Source: Nocardioidaceae bacterium (lineage in GTDB: Bacteria; Actinomycetota; Actinomycetes; Propionibacteriales; Nocardioidaceae). Taken from it: a stretch of 14,595 nt of DNA. A model generated the notes under the pieces. It saw only the letters and a list, made by a program, of their open reading frames with translations. It searched no databases and was not told where the DNA came from. Below, piece after piece: positions 14,449 to 14,595 of the stretch (position 1 is the first letter of the stretch; each line of letters opens with the position of its first letter). The stretch lies in contig JAGQUE010000327.1 of assembly GCA_020438665.1 (NCBI GenBank), positions 1 to 14,595 on the forward strand. The letters run 5' to 3'. The position numbers and the translations under genes were made by a program.

Positions 14449-14595
14449 TAGGTCACCGCGTCGGGCGCGGGGTCGCGACCCAGCGCCTCGGCGACGAGCA
14501 GGTCGAGCAGGGCGGGGTAGGGCAGCCCGTCGGCGGCGAACATCGTGGGCACCTGGGAGTGGGCGGTCATGCCGGGCATCGTGTTGACCTCGTTG
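14442..14595 (-). CDS. ddl: D-alanine-D-alanine ligase, C-terminal 50 residues only
   Basis: The frame runs from the window edge to TGA at 14444-14442. It begins NEVNTMPGMTAHSQVP and continues TMFAADGLPYPALLDLLVAEAL. The E-V-N-T-x-P-G-M-T motif is the hallmark of the ATP-grasp D-Ala-D-Ala ligases. Its Glu and Asn bind the catalytic magnesium ions, and the following Ser/helix shapes the second D-alanine site. The enzyme makes the D-Ala-D-Ala dipeptide of peptidoglycan in the cytoplasm. Only the C-terminus is in view, so paralogue type cannot be set. The last 12 residues after the final helix are a short, poorly conserved tail, normal for the family. It reads in the same direction as recC, 137 bases upstream of it, separated by a perfect hairpin at its stop codon. 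Confidence 0.88.
   Translation of the reverse strand, partial: NEVNTMPGMTAHSQVPTMFAADGLPYPALLDLLVAEALGRDPAPDAVTYV

Noticed and set aside
1..14595. tRNA, rRNA, CRISPR array, insertion sequence, attachment site or origin
   Set aside because: I found no cloverleaf, spaced repeats, transposase or terminal repeats on reading both strands; almost all bases are in protein genes.

Overview
This is a very GC-rich window from what looks like an actinobacterium. The evidence is near-exclusive G/C third codon positions, a deazaflavin (F420)-type nitroreductase fragment, an actinobacterial recC-recB-recD operon, and several genes whose start codon sits 6-7 bases after a TAnnnT-like -10 box (the leaderless layout common in this phylum). 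A Nocardioides-like high-GC soil actinobacterium fits the protein style, but the genus is an inference. I see no tRNA, rRNA, CRISPR array, insertion sequence or phage gene. Both end genes are cut by the window edges.

Layout. Bases 1-258 hold the 3' end of an F420-dependent nitroreductase-family gene. 346-1665 (+) is an MFS transporter. Convergent with it is a minus-strand pair: a purine nucleoside phosphorylase homologue (4043-3222) followed by an NCS1 purine/cytosine-type permease (3166-1679). Divergent from the phosphorylase is a GyrI-like ligand-binding protein gene (4144-4599) broken by one in-frame TAG. A small DoxX-like membrane protein (4635-5063, +) converges on an ACT-domain protein (5700-5086, -). 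From 14304 down to 5766 runs an intact recC-recB-recD operon, about 58% of the window, with overlapping stop/start codons. The last 154 bases hold the C-terminus of a D-alanine-D-alanine ligase (-), ending in a perfect 10-bp inverted repeat.

How the genes fit together. RecB, RecC and RecD should form the RecBCD helicase-nuclease for double-strand break processing, and all the nuclease and helicase motifs I could check are present. The phosphorylase and permease look like a small import-and-cleave cassette for a nucleoside or base. However, three residues that define 6-oxopurine nucleoside recognition in the PNP family are replaced, so the real substrate is open. The remaining genes are ordinary housekeeping or accessory genes without an evident shared pathway.

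Most interesting points: the altered active site of the PNP homologue beside its own permease; the single amber codon in an otherwise well-preserved GyrI-like gene; repeated leaderless gene starts that fix several start codons; and a marked preference for the TAT tyrosine codon in recB despite the high GC content. No clearly new multi-gene system is visible.
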